Source of the DNA: Kumtagia yinganensis
Lineage (GTDB): Bacteria; Pseudomonadota; Alphaproteobacteria; Rhizobiales; Rhizobiaceae
Assembly (NCBI RefSeq): GCF_040081985.1
Contig: NZ_JBEBMH010000001.1
Location: forward strand, 695,352 to 759,351
Reading direction: 5' to 3'
Length of the DNA stretch: 64,000 nucleotides
Within the stretch, counting starts at the first letter, position 1. Every line of letters begins with the position of its first letter. Made by a program: the position numbers and the translations under genes. The notes below the pieces were generated by a model that was given only the letters and a program-made list of their open reading frames with translations, had not been told where the DNA came from and made no database searches. Positions 16,368-24,654 of this stretch are shown piece by piece.

Positions 16368-17582
16368 ATGCAAACCAACTATCTGCGTTACGCGATCGTG
16401 CTTGGGCTGGTTTCAGCCATCGGGCCGTTCGCGATCGACATGTATCTCCCGGCATTGCCGTCGATCGGCGCCGATCTCGGCGCCAGCGACATGGCCGTGC
16501 AGATGAGCCTGGTGGTGGTGTTCCTCTCCTTCGCCGTCGGGCCGCTTCTGGTTGGGCCGCTGGCCGACATCTATGGCCGCAAGCCGATCCTTTATGGTGG
16601 GCTGGTGGTGTTCGCGCTGGCGAGCGTCGGGGCAGCCCTGGCGCCCAATGTCGGCTGGCTGATCTTCTTCCGCCTGATACAGGGGCTCGGCGCCAGCACA
16701 GGCATGGTTGTGCCGCGCGCGGTGGTGCGCGACCTGCATACCGGCCCGGAAGCGGCTAAGCTGATGTCGCTGCTGATGCTGGTTTTCAGCGTGTCGCCGA
16801 TCCTCGCACCGCTGACCGGCAGCTTCATCATCGACGCTTTCGGGTGGCGCGCCGTGTTCTGGGCGGTGACGATAGCGGCCGTGCTTGCCTATTTCCTGAT
16901 GATCGTGGGACTGGAAGAGACGCGCCCCGCCGAGATGCGCGGCGGCAGCTCGTTTTCCGCGGCCTGGGCCGGCTACATGAAGCTTTCCGTGGACCGTGGC
17001 TTCCTCGGCCTCGTGCTGATCGGCGGCTTCGGCATCGCCAGCTTCTTCGTCTACCTGGCCAATTCGTCCTTCGTGATCATCGACCACTACGGCATGTCGC
17101 CGTCGACCTACAGCCTGTTCTTCTCGGTGAACGCGGTCTCTTTCTTCGCGGTTTCGCAGTTCAGCGGCTGGCTGGCGCAGAAATTCGGATTGCGGCGTGT
17201 CGTGCGCATAGCCGTGTTCGGCTACGCGGCCGTGATGATCGCGATGTATGCCGTGATGGCGACGGGCGTCGAATCGCTGGCCTTCATGGCGGTCGCGCTG
17301 TTCATCGGCTACGGATTTCTCGGGCTGGTCATCCCGACAACCTCGGTGCTGGCGATGGAAGACCATGGCGAGATCGCCGGGACGGCGTCGGCGCTGATGG
17401 GCACGCTGCACATGATCACCGGCGTCGCAGCCATGACGGTGACGGGCCTGTTCGCCAACGGCCTGCCGATGCCGATGATTTCCGGCATCGCCGCCTGCGC
17501 GGTCATCGCCCTGGTTCTGTCGGTAGGGACGCTCGGGTCGCGGCGTCGCCGTCATCAGGTCGAGGTTGCGCCGGCGGAGTGA
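16368..17582 (+). CDS. Bcr/CflA-type MFS multidrug efflux transporter
   Basis: The 404-residue protein has twelve predicted membrane helices. The N-terminal AIDMYLPALPSIGADLGAS and the loop GPLADIYGRKPILYGG (motif A of major facilitator antiporters), followed by RLIQGLGASTGMVVPRAVVRD, are diagnostic of the Bcr/CflA drug:H+ antiporter group. It should export hydrophobic drugs across the inner membrane. It is controlled by the divergent TetR protein, judged by the operator between them. The downstream ATPase gene is convergent. Confidence 0.9.
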   Translation: MQTNYLRYAIVLGLVSAIGPFAIDMYLPALPSIGADLGASDMAVQMSLVVVFLSFAVGPLLVGPLADIYGRKPILYGGLVVFALASVGAALAPNVGWLIFFRLIQGLGASTGMVVPRAVVRDLHTGPEAAKLMSLLMLVFSVSPILAPLTGSFIIDAFGWRAVFWAVTIAAVLAYFLMIVGLEETRPAEMRGGSSFSAAWAGYMKLSVDRGFLGLVLIGGFGIASFFVYLANSSFVIIDHYGMSPSTYSLFFSVNAVSFFAVSQFSGWLAQKFGLRRVVRIAVFGYAAVMIAMYAVMATGVESLAFMAVALFIGYGFLGLVIPTTSVLAMEDHGEIAGTASALMGTLHMITGVAAMTVTGLFANGLPMPMISGIAACAVIALVLSVGTLGSRRRRHQVEVAPAE

Positions 17583-17603
17583 GTGCCGATGTAGCGAGCG
17601 AGG

Positions 17604-18158
17604 TTATTTCGAGGGCGCCGCGAGCGCTCTCGATCTTATGAAGGCCAACCTTTCGCCAACGGTGCCGCGCGGCACATCGGCAAGTTCGTAACCGCAAGCT
17701 GTATAGGCGGCGGCGACCGCCTCGAAGGTTCGAACCGCCTCGGCAAAATCCTGTTTGCGCTCGCTGTCGTTGCCGTAGATTTCCGGCCAGGGCGGCAGGA
17801 TAAAGACGGTTCTGCTGTAGCGGAACATTTCCGCGGCCCGGCGGAAATGATCAGGGACCGGCAGGCCGCACAGATTCATGTAGCCAATGCAGTCCGGTAC
17901 GCCGCGGTCGAAGAAAACGGGGCCGGCAGCAGCAAGCGCCTGGTTCCAGGAGCGCATCTCCCAGGCGAGCATCAGTTCGGCGAAGAGTTTTTGGTCGGCC
18001 CAGTGAAGTGCGGTGCCGCCGATCGCCACCTGGTCGCGGATGATGCCGCGCCCGGCTTCTTCGGCGCCGGCGAATCCCTCGACGCGCAGTGCCTCGATCA
18101 GGGTTGTCTTGCCGGAGCCGGGGCCGCCGGTGAGGACGAATAAGTTGTTGCAGGACAT
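17604..18158 (-). CDS. P-loop AAA ATPase/kinase-like protein
   Basis: A 184-residue protein with Walker A LTGGPGSGKTTLIEAL at the extreme N-terminus and FFDRGVPDCIGYMNL as the Walker-B/DRG region. This is the pattern of the AAA_28 group, distantly like NadR-type kinases, usually annotated as predicted ATPase. It may phosphorylate a small molecule. It is convergent with the MFS gene (21-base gap) and lies next to the remains of a toxin-antitoxin pair. The substrate is unknown. Confidence 0.8.
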   Translation of the reverse strand: MSCNNLFVLTGGPGSGKTTLIEALRVEGFAGAEEAGRGIIRDQVAIGGTALHWADQKLFAELMLAWEMRSWNQALAAAGPVFFDRGVPDCIGYMNLCGLPVPDHFRRAAEMFRYSRTVFILPPWPEIYGNDSERKQDFAEAVRTFEAVAAAYTACGYELADVPRGTVGERLAFIRSRALAAPSK

Positions 18159-18204
18159 CGAGCCTAACTATCGAGCAGATTGATAACTGAGTTGCGAGGG
18201 GCCG

Positions 18205-18552
18205 CTATTCGCCTTGGCGTCGAATCTCGCCTTCGACGATCAGACGCAGGGTGGGAAGAGCGTGCTTGAGGTTTGCCAGATCGCAGCAACCGAAACGACA
18301 TTATAGCCGTGCCGGTAGATATTCCCCGCGCCAGCGATTTGCTGCCAAGGAATTTCCGGATGACGATCCTTGATCGTAGCAGGCAAGCAGCGGGATGCCT
18401 CGGACATGATCTCCAATGCCCGCGTAACCGTATAGATCGCAGAGTATCCGCTGCCAGCTCGTCTTTCGTGGAGTCACCCAGAGAAAGGCTTCCGCGTGGT
18501 CGATGTTCTCAAGGATATCGAGTAGGGCGTTCTGCTCGCGCTCAGAAAGCAT
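18205..18552 (-). pseudogene. Frameshifted HepT-type toxin gene (DUF86 RNase)
   Basis: Three pieces of a HepT protein are found in different frames. The ATG at 18552 reads SEREQNALLDILENIDHAEAF. Further on, one frame reads IYTVTRALEIMSEASRCLP and HPEIPWQQIAGAGNIYRHGY, and after another shift the last part reads DLANLKHALPTLRLIVEGE with a stop at 18205-18207. At least two frameshifts are needed, so the toxin is inactive unless the sequence is wrong. HepT is an HEPN-fold RNase. The start overlaps the end of the mntA-like gene by 11 bases, the normal order for this pair. Confidence 0.85.
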
Positions 18553-18844
18553 AAACGAGATCGCGGGTGACGGCAGTGCGTATGCGGGGTTTCAATCCGG
18601 CACTGTCGATGACATCCACGGACTGGCTGAACAGCCGTGCGACTTCTTCCTGAATGCCGACGTAGTCGTAGATCGTAATCGGGAGAGCTGGATCGAGGTC
18701 GACAAGGATATCGATGTCGCTTCGCGGCGTGGCTTCATCGCGGGCAACCGAGCCGAAAACACCGGCATGCCGGACGCCTTTTGCGCGCAACTTCGACTCA
18801 GCGTCGCGCAATGTTTCCAGAGCGGTTTCGAGTTTCCTGCCCAT
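18542..18844 (-). CDS. MntA-type minimal nucleotidyltransferase antitoxin
   Basis: The intact 100-residue protein has the nucleotidyltransferase signature GVFGSVARDEATPRSDIDILVDLD (Gly-Ser followed by D-x-D), the full catalytic core of the minimal nucleotidyltransferases. In MntA/HepT systems this enzyme neutralises the HepT RNase by adding AMP residues to it. Its partner here is broken by frameshifts, so the antitoxin is an orphan. The start ATG 18844 follows a short spacer after the 3' end of ssrA. Confidence 0.85.
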   Translation of the reverse strand: MGRKLETALETLRDAESKLRAKGVRHAGVFGSVARDEATPRSDIDILVDLDPALPITIYDYVGIQEEVARLFSQSVDVIDSAGLKPRIRTAVTRDLVYAF

Positions 18845-18889
18845 GACACGATTGTATCAAACAGAAAGCGCGGTCGCGAGGAGGAAAGT

Positions 18890-19175
18890 GGAGGTTTCTG
18901 TTGCCAGGTACCTCCGAACCCCGCCTAGAAGTGCGAACCCCTAGGACTTGATTTGAAGCTATCGCACCGCATTAAGCGGCGAGACGTGCTTCCGCATAGT
19001 TGTCGTTGGCAACTATAAGTTTAGCCCGATAACGGTGGTACAATGCCGGGCAAAAGTACGATCTTTACACCTTCGTCGATCCTATTTCGCCCCCAGCAGA
19101 AACCGCCTCTCGCGGCGGCTTTTGGTGGAGGCGCCGGGTACCGCCCCCGGGTCCGAACGGCTTATTGCATCGCCC
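18890..19175 (-). ncRNA. ssrA: Transfer-messenger RNA, permuted two-piece form
   Basis: On the minus strand the order is acceptor piece first, coding piece second, as in the circularly permuted alphaproteobacterial tmRNA. The T-arm and the encoded CCA end (CTCCACCA) finish at 19123. A 28-base linker containing a GCCGCC/GGCGG hairpin follows (19095-19122). The coding piece starts at about 19094 with GGGGGCGAAATAGGATCGAC. The tag frame runs from 19010 to 18972: GCC resume codon, tag ANDNYAEARLAA, TAA stop. The 3' end is placed at a GGAGGT/ACCTCC hairpin near 18890. It rescues stalled ribosomes and tags the products for ClpXP and SspB. Outer limits are uncertain by about 15 bases. Confidence 0.93.
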
Positions 19176-19254
19176 ATTTATCGCCATAGTCAGGCAAGCT
19201 GACGGAGCGAATATAGGGGGCCGGCGAAGGAATTGGAAGGCCTCTATTCCTATG

Positions 19255-19373
19255 GGCAGTGGGCAGTCGGCAATAGGCAGTCGGGCCTGCTCGTGTCCTG
19301 CCGAAGGATGCTATCGCCAGCGCGGCCTTTGCCTGCAACCGATCCGACTGCCTATTGCCGACTGCCCACTGCC
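19255..19373. repeat. Inverted repeat with arms built of GGCARTN heptamers
   Basis: The arms 19255-19284 and 19344-19373 are perfect 30-base reverse complements separated by 59 bases. Each arm consists of four seven-base units (GGCAGTG, GGCAGTC, GGCAATA, GGCAGTC) plus GG. It lies between ssrA and the DUF2853 gene and holds no gene. It resembles short heptamer repeats seen scattered in some bacterial genomes. Confidence 0.85.
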
Positions 19374-19531
19374 TATTAGGGACAATCTTTCGAGCGGTGA
19401 CTTATGCGGATAGTCGTTCGGACTTGACTCGCGCGACGCGGTCCACAACTCTTGAGGTTGTAGAGCCTTGTTCATATCCGGCGCCGCGATTCGAACGCCA
19501 GAATGCGCAGGCACAGGGAGAGGGAAAAGAA

Positions 19532-19843
19532 ATGGCCGACTACCTCGCAGACGTGAAGAAATACGATTCCGGTGCCAGCGCGGAAGTCGTCGACAAGATC
19601 GTCAAGCATCTTGGCATCGCGCTCCGCAACCGCGACTCCTCGCTCGTGTCCGCTACCGATCCCAAAGAACTGGAGCGGGTCAAGACCAACTGGGTGGGCA
19701 AGAAGCTCGGCGTGAGCGACGGCGCCAAGGCCGACGCCGCTATCGACAAGACCGCAAAGGCGATGGCTTCCGACAATTCGAAGAGCCGTGTCACCTTCTA
19801 TTATCTGGTGGCAAAGGAGTTGGGGAAACTCGGCTCGCTGTAG
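19532..19843 (+). CDS. DUF2853 family protein
   Basis: The 103-residue protein MADYLADVKKYDSGASAEVV..., with GIALRNRDSSLVSATDPKELERVK, WVGKKLGVSD and FYYLVAKELGKL, matches DUF2853, a small all-helical family of unknown function. ATG 19532 is preceded by GGGAGAGGGAAAAG, a strong ribosome site. Single gene; the region before it holds the heptamer inverted repeat. Confidence 0.85.
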   Translation: MADYLADVKKYDSGASAEVVDKIVKHLGIALRNRDSSLVSATDPKELERVKTNWVGKKLGVSDGAKADAAIDKTAKAMASDNSKSRVTFYYLVAKELGKLGSL

Positions 19844-20057
19844 TGCCTTGTGGACGATGAGGGCGGGCCGAGCGCCGCGTCTCGGCCAATCGCCGCCTTA
19901 CCGGCCAATTATCTTATCTCGATGGTTGACGGGCTTGAGTCCCCATTAGTGCTTGCCGTTTGCGCGCTGGCCGCAATATGTGGGTATTGGACTCATGGCT
20001 GCTGAACGCGCGGGCAGAAGCTGCTATTGTCCAGTCCGCTGAAAAAGTCCGGATCCG

Positions 20058-20852
20058 ATGCGCCAATATCTCGACCTGCTCGACCATGTGCTGAGGAACG
20101 GCACCGACCGCCCGGACCGTACAGGCACAGGTACGCGTTCGGTATTCGGCTATCAGATGCGCTTCGATCTTTCGCGCGGCTTTCCGGTGACGACCACCAA
20201 AAAGCTGCACCTCAAGTCGATCATCCACGAACTGCTGTGGTTCCTGGCAGGTGACACCAACACAAAATATCTCACCGACCACGGCGTGACGATCTGGGAC
20301 GAATGGGCCGACGAGAATGGCGACCTCGGTCCGGTCTATGGCGCGCAGTGGCGCTCCTGGCCGACGCGCGACGGCGGCGAGATCGACCAGATCGCGAATC
20401 TTCTCATACAGATACGCAAGAATCCTCATTCGCGGCGCCTGATCGTCTCGGCCTGGAACCCGGCGGAGGTGGACCAGATGGCGCTGCCGCCATGCCATTG
20501 CCTGTTCCAGTTCTATGTCACCGACGGAAAGCTCTCCTGCCAGCTCTACCAGCGCTCGGGCGACATTTTTCTCGGCGTGCCGTTCAACATTGCTTCCTAT
20601 GCGCTGCTGACCATGATGGTGGCTCAGGTGACCGGGCTGAAGCCGGGGGATTTCATCCTCACGCTGGGCGACGCGCATCTCTATTCCAACCATTTCGAGC
20701 AGGCGCGCGAGCAACTCAGGCGCACGCCGAAGGCGCTGCCGACCATGCGGATCAATCCAGCGGTGACCGATCTGTTCGCCTTCCGCTTCGAGGATTTTTC
20801 GTTGGAAAATTACGTCGCGGACGCCAGTATCAAGGCACCGATCGCGGTTTGA
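20058..20852 (+). CDS. thyA: Thymidylate synthase
   Basis: The 264-residue protein is the length of E. coli ThyA and aligns residue for residue in the conserved parts: DRTGTGTRSVFG near residue 20, WDEWADENGDLGPVYG, and the active-site Cys146 in ALPPCHCLFQFYV. It methylates dUMP to dTMP using methylene-tetrahydrofolate and releases dihydrofolate, which FolA (23.8 kb) recycles. A PLD-like pseudogene and a DUF4424 gene sit between the two, where many rhizobia have them closer together. The start ATG 20058 gives the canonical MRQYLDLLDHVL N-terminus. Confidence 0.97.
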   Translation: MRQYLDLLDHVLRNGTDRPDRTGTGTRSVFGYQMRFDLSRGFPVTTTKKLHLKSIIHELLWFLAGDTNTKYLTDHGVTIWDEWADENGDLGPVYGAQWRSWPTRDGGEIDQIANLLIQIRKNPHSRRLIVSAWNPAEVDQMALPPCHCLFQFYVTDGKLSCQLYQRSGDIFLGVPFNIASYALLTMMVAQVTGLKPGDFILTLGDAHLYSNHFEQAREQLRRTPKALPTMRINPAVTDLFAFRFEDFSLENYVADASIKAPIAV

Positions 20853-20901
20853 TGATCCGGCGTCGAGGAGCAGAATTCAGCAGCGACTGGCGCGGCGTGT
20901 C

Positions 20902-22599
20902 CTAACCTCCCATGAAATAGATTCTTCGCTTGGCCTTGTAGCTGGCCGGGTTGAAGTGCGACGCTAGCCAATCCTTCGTATCCGGCTTCAGATATCCCGC
21001 ATCAGGATCGTGACGGTCGAGCGACGTCAGCTTTTTAACGAGGTAGCGCGCGTAGTGATGATCGAAAATGCGCATGAACTCGCCAAAATAGATATCGGCG
21101 ACGCGCGTGTCATCGCAGATGACGATCATGTTCTCGTCATTGATTCTCTGGGACGGCTGACTGAAATTAGCCGAGCCCGTCACGACCAGGGGAGCATCGC
21201 CAAGCGGGTCGACAAGCATAAACTTATCGTGGATATAGTCATTTGAATTCAAAGGGTTATTTCGCTCTTTCGTGAAATTTGCGAGAGCGCCCTCACCAAG
21301 ATAACCACCAGCGGCAAACAGTGTGTCGCGGTCCTGCCCAATAATTTCTCCGTCACCCAGATCATCGTCCTTGACGATATAGCGGAGCACATCGTTGTCC
21401 TGCGCGAGCACGCGCTGGAATAGCTTGTCGATGTTAAAGGCGACGGTAAAGCAGATGATGCGCGTCGCCTCGTTCATACGATCGGCGTACCATTGCAGCG
21501 TCTCGGTGCTGTCGGGCTGATCTCTGGCGCTGAATACTGGCGTAATGGAGCCCGGCAGCGGACGGCCATCCGGCAGCGGCGACTCGCGGCGATTGTGCGG
21601 CCGAATTCTGGTGGGCGTGAGATTGTCAGCCAGTCGTTTCCAATATCCGAGATAGGCTCTCGCGACGTCCTCATCCCAGACGATGTGGCCGACATTGGAA
21701 TGGCCGAAGATGCCGCCCACCGAGATGTTGGTCGATCCGGTCCAGACGGCGACCGGGACATCATCCTTCAAAAGGACGATGAATTTGTTGTGACGAATAC
21801 CTTCGCTCACCGTTCTAGGCACGACCGCGTTCATTTGACCAAGGCCGGCGCTGCTGATCGTCTGCTCATTGTCTTTCTTGTAATTGCTCTCAGCGTCATA
21901 GACGATCTTCACATCGGCGCCGGCCTCGACCGCCTTAGCGAAGGCATTTGCTACCGGTTGATAGTGAAATTCGTAGAGTGCGGCGCGTAGCGCATAGTGC
22001 CGATCCTCCGCCAATCCGATGAAACGCATCAGCGCTTCAAAGAGACCACGCGACAGCCATTTCATCTCCGGGGAAGCCGGGTTCGCACCGTCCGGCATGG
22101 CGTTCTCGAAACGTCGGGCATAGGCTTGCGACCCGATTACTCCTCGGTTGAAGTAGATATCGTGGCGGGAACGTTCCGGCCCGGGCAATCCTTTCAGAAG
22201 GAATTCGGCCTCGGTTCGAACGTCTAAGATTACCGCGGATGCCTCGTCGAGGATGAGATTTTTGACTGAGCCATAGGTGGGCACAACTCGATACAGATAG
22301 GTTCTGTCCGACTGGGCGGTATAGTCGCCCCATTGAAACGACTGAATCGGATGGTCGGCTGTACTCACCGGAGTGCCCGGCGGGAGACCACGGTCCTTGT
22401 CCTTGAAGCGCTAAATGCTACGCATCCAGTACCGCTCGACGACGGCGCCAGCTTTAATCTCGCTCCGCTCTATCGCGAAACCCATCAATCCGGTCTTCTT
22501 GGCATCCTGCCCCGGCAAGAAATCCCAGGCAAGTATGACGACGTAAGTACCGGCCACTGCCCTGACGCGCAGCACGCCACTTTCTGCAATATGACGCAT
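20902..22599 (-). pseudogene. Phospholipase-D-like protein gene with in-frame amber stop
   Basis: Reading from ATG 22599 (GAGGGG upstream) gives 62 codons ending YWMRSI, then TAG at 22411-22413, and the same frame continues RFKDKDRGLPPGTPVSTADH into a 488-codon stretch. The join fits the family, whose members have an N-terminal beta domain before the catalytic region. The main part has two PLD half-sites: HNKFIVL with WTGSTNIS, and HDKFMLVD with VTGSANFS. The first lacks the aspartate at the usual spacing. A GTG just past the stop (22368) could restart translation, so a shortened product is possible. It is inserted between thyA and the folA cluster. Confidence 0.75.
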
Positions 22600-22829
22600 G
22601 GCATTTTCCCCTCAAGCCTTTCGGTGATTATGGCAATTTTTGATACAGATTGAAACAGTAACACGAATATTTATTGAATATTTGAAAGCGCAATTGGAGA
22701 TAGACGCTCGGGTCGATCATCTTTCCCGCTATTCCAACCGCTTCGAAGCCGACGCAGCGATGATCCTTGATCGCAAGGTCGGACCTCGTATGGTGTAGTC
22801 CTCGTGAATCGGTGAGTTCTGGGGCAGAC

Positions 22830-23834
22830 ATGAATTACGGTTGTGTTGCGGCATGGCTGCTGTTGCTTGCGCCGCTACCTGCTTTGGCCAACGATTCCGT
22901 CGCGGGGCTCGGCGCCGGCGGCATCCTGCTCGGCCGCAGCGACGACATCGCCATGGAGCGCGAGGATTTGTTCATCTCGATGGACGAGGTGAAGGTCGAC
23001 TATGTCTTCCGCAACCAGTCCGATAGGGATGTCGAGACGATCGTGGCGTTTCCGATGCCGGACATCGACGCCAATCCGCATGAGATGCCGCAGTTGCCGG
23101 ACGACGCTTCCGACAATTTCCTCGGCTTTTCAGTGTCGGTCGATGGCGCGCCGGTCAAGCCGGAACTGGAGCAGCGGGCCGAGGCCGTGGGCCTCGACGT
23201 AACCGAGCTTCTCAAGGCGCAGGGCGTGCCGGTCAATCCTTTCGCCGAGCCGGTTTTTTCCGCACTGGAGAAGCTGCCGGAGGCCGTCGCGGCGGACTGG
23301 GTCGACCGCGGCATGGTGTTCATCGATTCCTACGATGACGGCTCCGGTTGGAAGAACGTGCGCACGCCGCTGTGGACGCTGAAATCCACCTATTGGTGGC
23401 GCACGAATTTTCCGGCCGGCAAGCCTGTCGCTGTGGCGCACCGCTACCGGCCGAGCGTCGGCGCCTCGGTCGGGCTGAATTTCTACAGCGGCGGCGCGTT
23501 TCAGGAGCCGTATCCGGACTACAAGCAGAGATACTGCTTCGACAAAAGTTTCGAGAACGCCGTCGTGAAGGCCAGGGACGGCAAGGATGGTTTTCCGCCT
23601 TTTTCGGAAAGCCGTCTGCAATATGTGCTGACGACCGGCGGCAACTGGGCGCTGGGCACGATCGGAAAATTCCACCTCACGGTCGACAAGGGCGATGCGA
23701 AAAACCTCGTCAGCTTTTGCGCCACGGGATTGAAGAAGACCGGACCGACGCGGTTCGAGCTCGAGGCGACGGATTATTATCCGCAGCGCGACCTCGATAT
23801 TTTGATCTTGGCGCCAAACGGCAAGGCGAACTGA
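22830..23834 (+). CDS. Exported DUF4424 family protein
   Basis: The 334-residue protein has a Sec signal peptide (CVAAWLLLLAPLPALAND) and then the DUF4424 pattern: DSVAGLGAGGILLGRSDDIAM followed by MDEVKVDYVFRN and VAFPMPD. The C-terminal half contains paired cysteines (YCFDKSF, SFCATGL). DUF4424 proteins are exported and of unknown role. Its TGA overlaps the ATG of folA (TGATG), so the two are translationally coupled, which is notable for an exported protein and a folate enzyme. Confidence 0.82.
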   Translation: MNYGCVAAWLLLLAPLPALANDSVAGLGAGGILLGRSDDIAMEREDLFISMDEVKVDYVFRNQSDRDVETIVAFPMPDIDANPHEMPQLPDDASDNFLGFSVSVDGAPVKPELEQRAEAVGLDVTELLKAQGVPVNPFAEPVFSALEKLPEAVAADWVDRGMVFIDSYDDGSGWKNVRTPLWTLKSTYWWRTNFPAGKPVAVAHRYRPSVGASVGLNFYSGGAFQEPYPDYKQRYCFDKSFENAVVKARDGKDGFPPFSESRLQYVLTTGGNWALGTIGKFHLTVDKGDAKNLVSFCATGLKKTGPTRFELEATDYYPQRDLDILILAPNGKAN

Positions 23835-24364
23835 TGGATGTCACGATTTATGCCGCGGTGGCGGGGAATGGCGTGATCGGACGCGAGGGCGGTTTGCCGT
23901 GGCGGCTGTCATCCGACCTGAAGCGCTTCAAGGCGACGACCATGGGCAACCCCATCGTCATGGGCCGCAAGACCTGGGAGAGTTTTCCCAAAAAGCCCTT
24001 GCCGGGAAGGCTCAACATCGTGGTCAGCCGCGATGCCGCCTATCGCGCGGAAGGCGCGGAGGTGGTGACCTCGCTCAAGGATGCGCTGACGCTGGCCACC
24101 GCCAAGGGCCGCTGCATGGCCGCGGCGGAGGAGATCTGCATCGTCGGCGGCGGCGAGATCTACCGGCAGGCGATCGGCATCGCCGACAGGCTGAAGCTGA
24201 CGCATGTGCTGGCCGATATCGACGGCGACACGCTGTTTCCCAATGTCGACCCAGAAATCTGGGCGCTGGTTTCGGCGGAGGACCTGCCCGCCGGCGAAAA
24301 GGACAGCCATGCGACGCGCTACACTGTGTATGAGCGACGCGGCGGGAGCGGGCGTCAAGTCTAG
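23834..24364 (+). CDS. folA: Dihydrofolate reductase
   Basis: The 176-residue protein has the dihydrofolate reductase core: AVAGNGVIGREGGLPWRLSSDLKRFK (Met20-loop region and substrate-binding acidic/Trp positions), MGRKTWESFP, LPGRLNIVVSR (NADPH site) and IVGGGEIYRQAI. It regenerates tetrahydrofolate after thymidylate synthesis. The start overlaps the stop of DUF4424. The next gene, hflK, lies 290 bases on, so it may have its own promoter. Confidence 0.96.
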   Translation: MDVTIYAAVAGNGVIGREGGLPWRLSSDLKRFKATTMGNPIVMGRKTWESFPKKPLPGRLNIVVSRDAAYRAEGAEVVTSLKDALTLATAKGRCMAAAEEICIVGGGEIYRQAIGIADRLKLTHVLADIDGDTLFPNVDPEIWALVSAEDLPAGEKDSHATRYTVYERRGGSGRQV

Positions 24365-24654
24365 CATTTGCGTTGTCCTGCCCGTCGGGCATGTCCGGGC
24401 GCGGCGATCGTTTCGAAGCCGGCTTGCGGATCGGGCCTCTGCGAGACCCTAATGCCGCATTGTCGACGGCCGTTGCGGCGTGGCAAAAGCGTCGGCGACG
24501 GCAAATAACGGGGCGGTCGGGAGGTTTCCTGGTATTTTGACGCGGGTTTGATCGCGGCGGGCGCGGCCCGCGTTGAAAGCGTGACGGCGCAACCCTATAC
24601 AAGGACCAACGACTGCATACGACGCCGCGCGGCGAGCGAAGCGAAAGGAATTAG

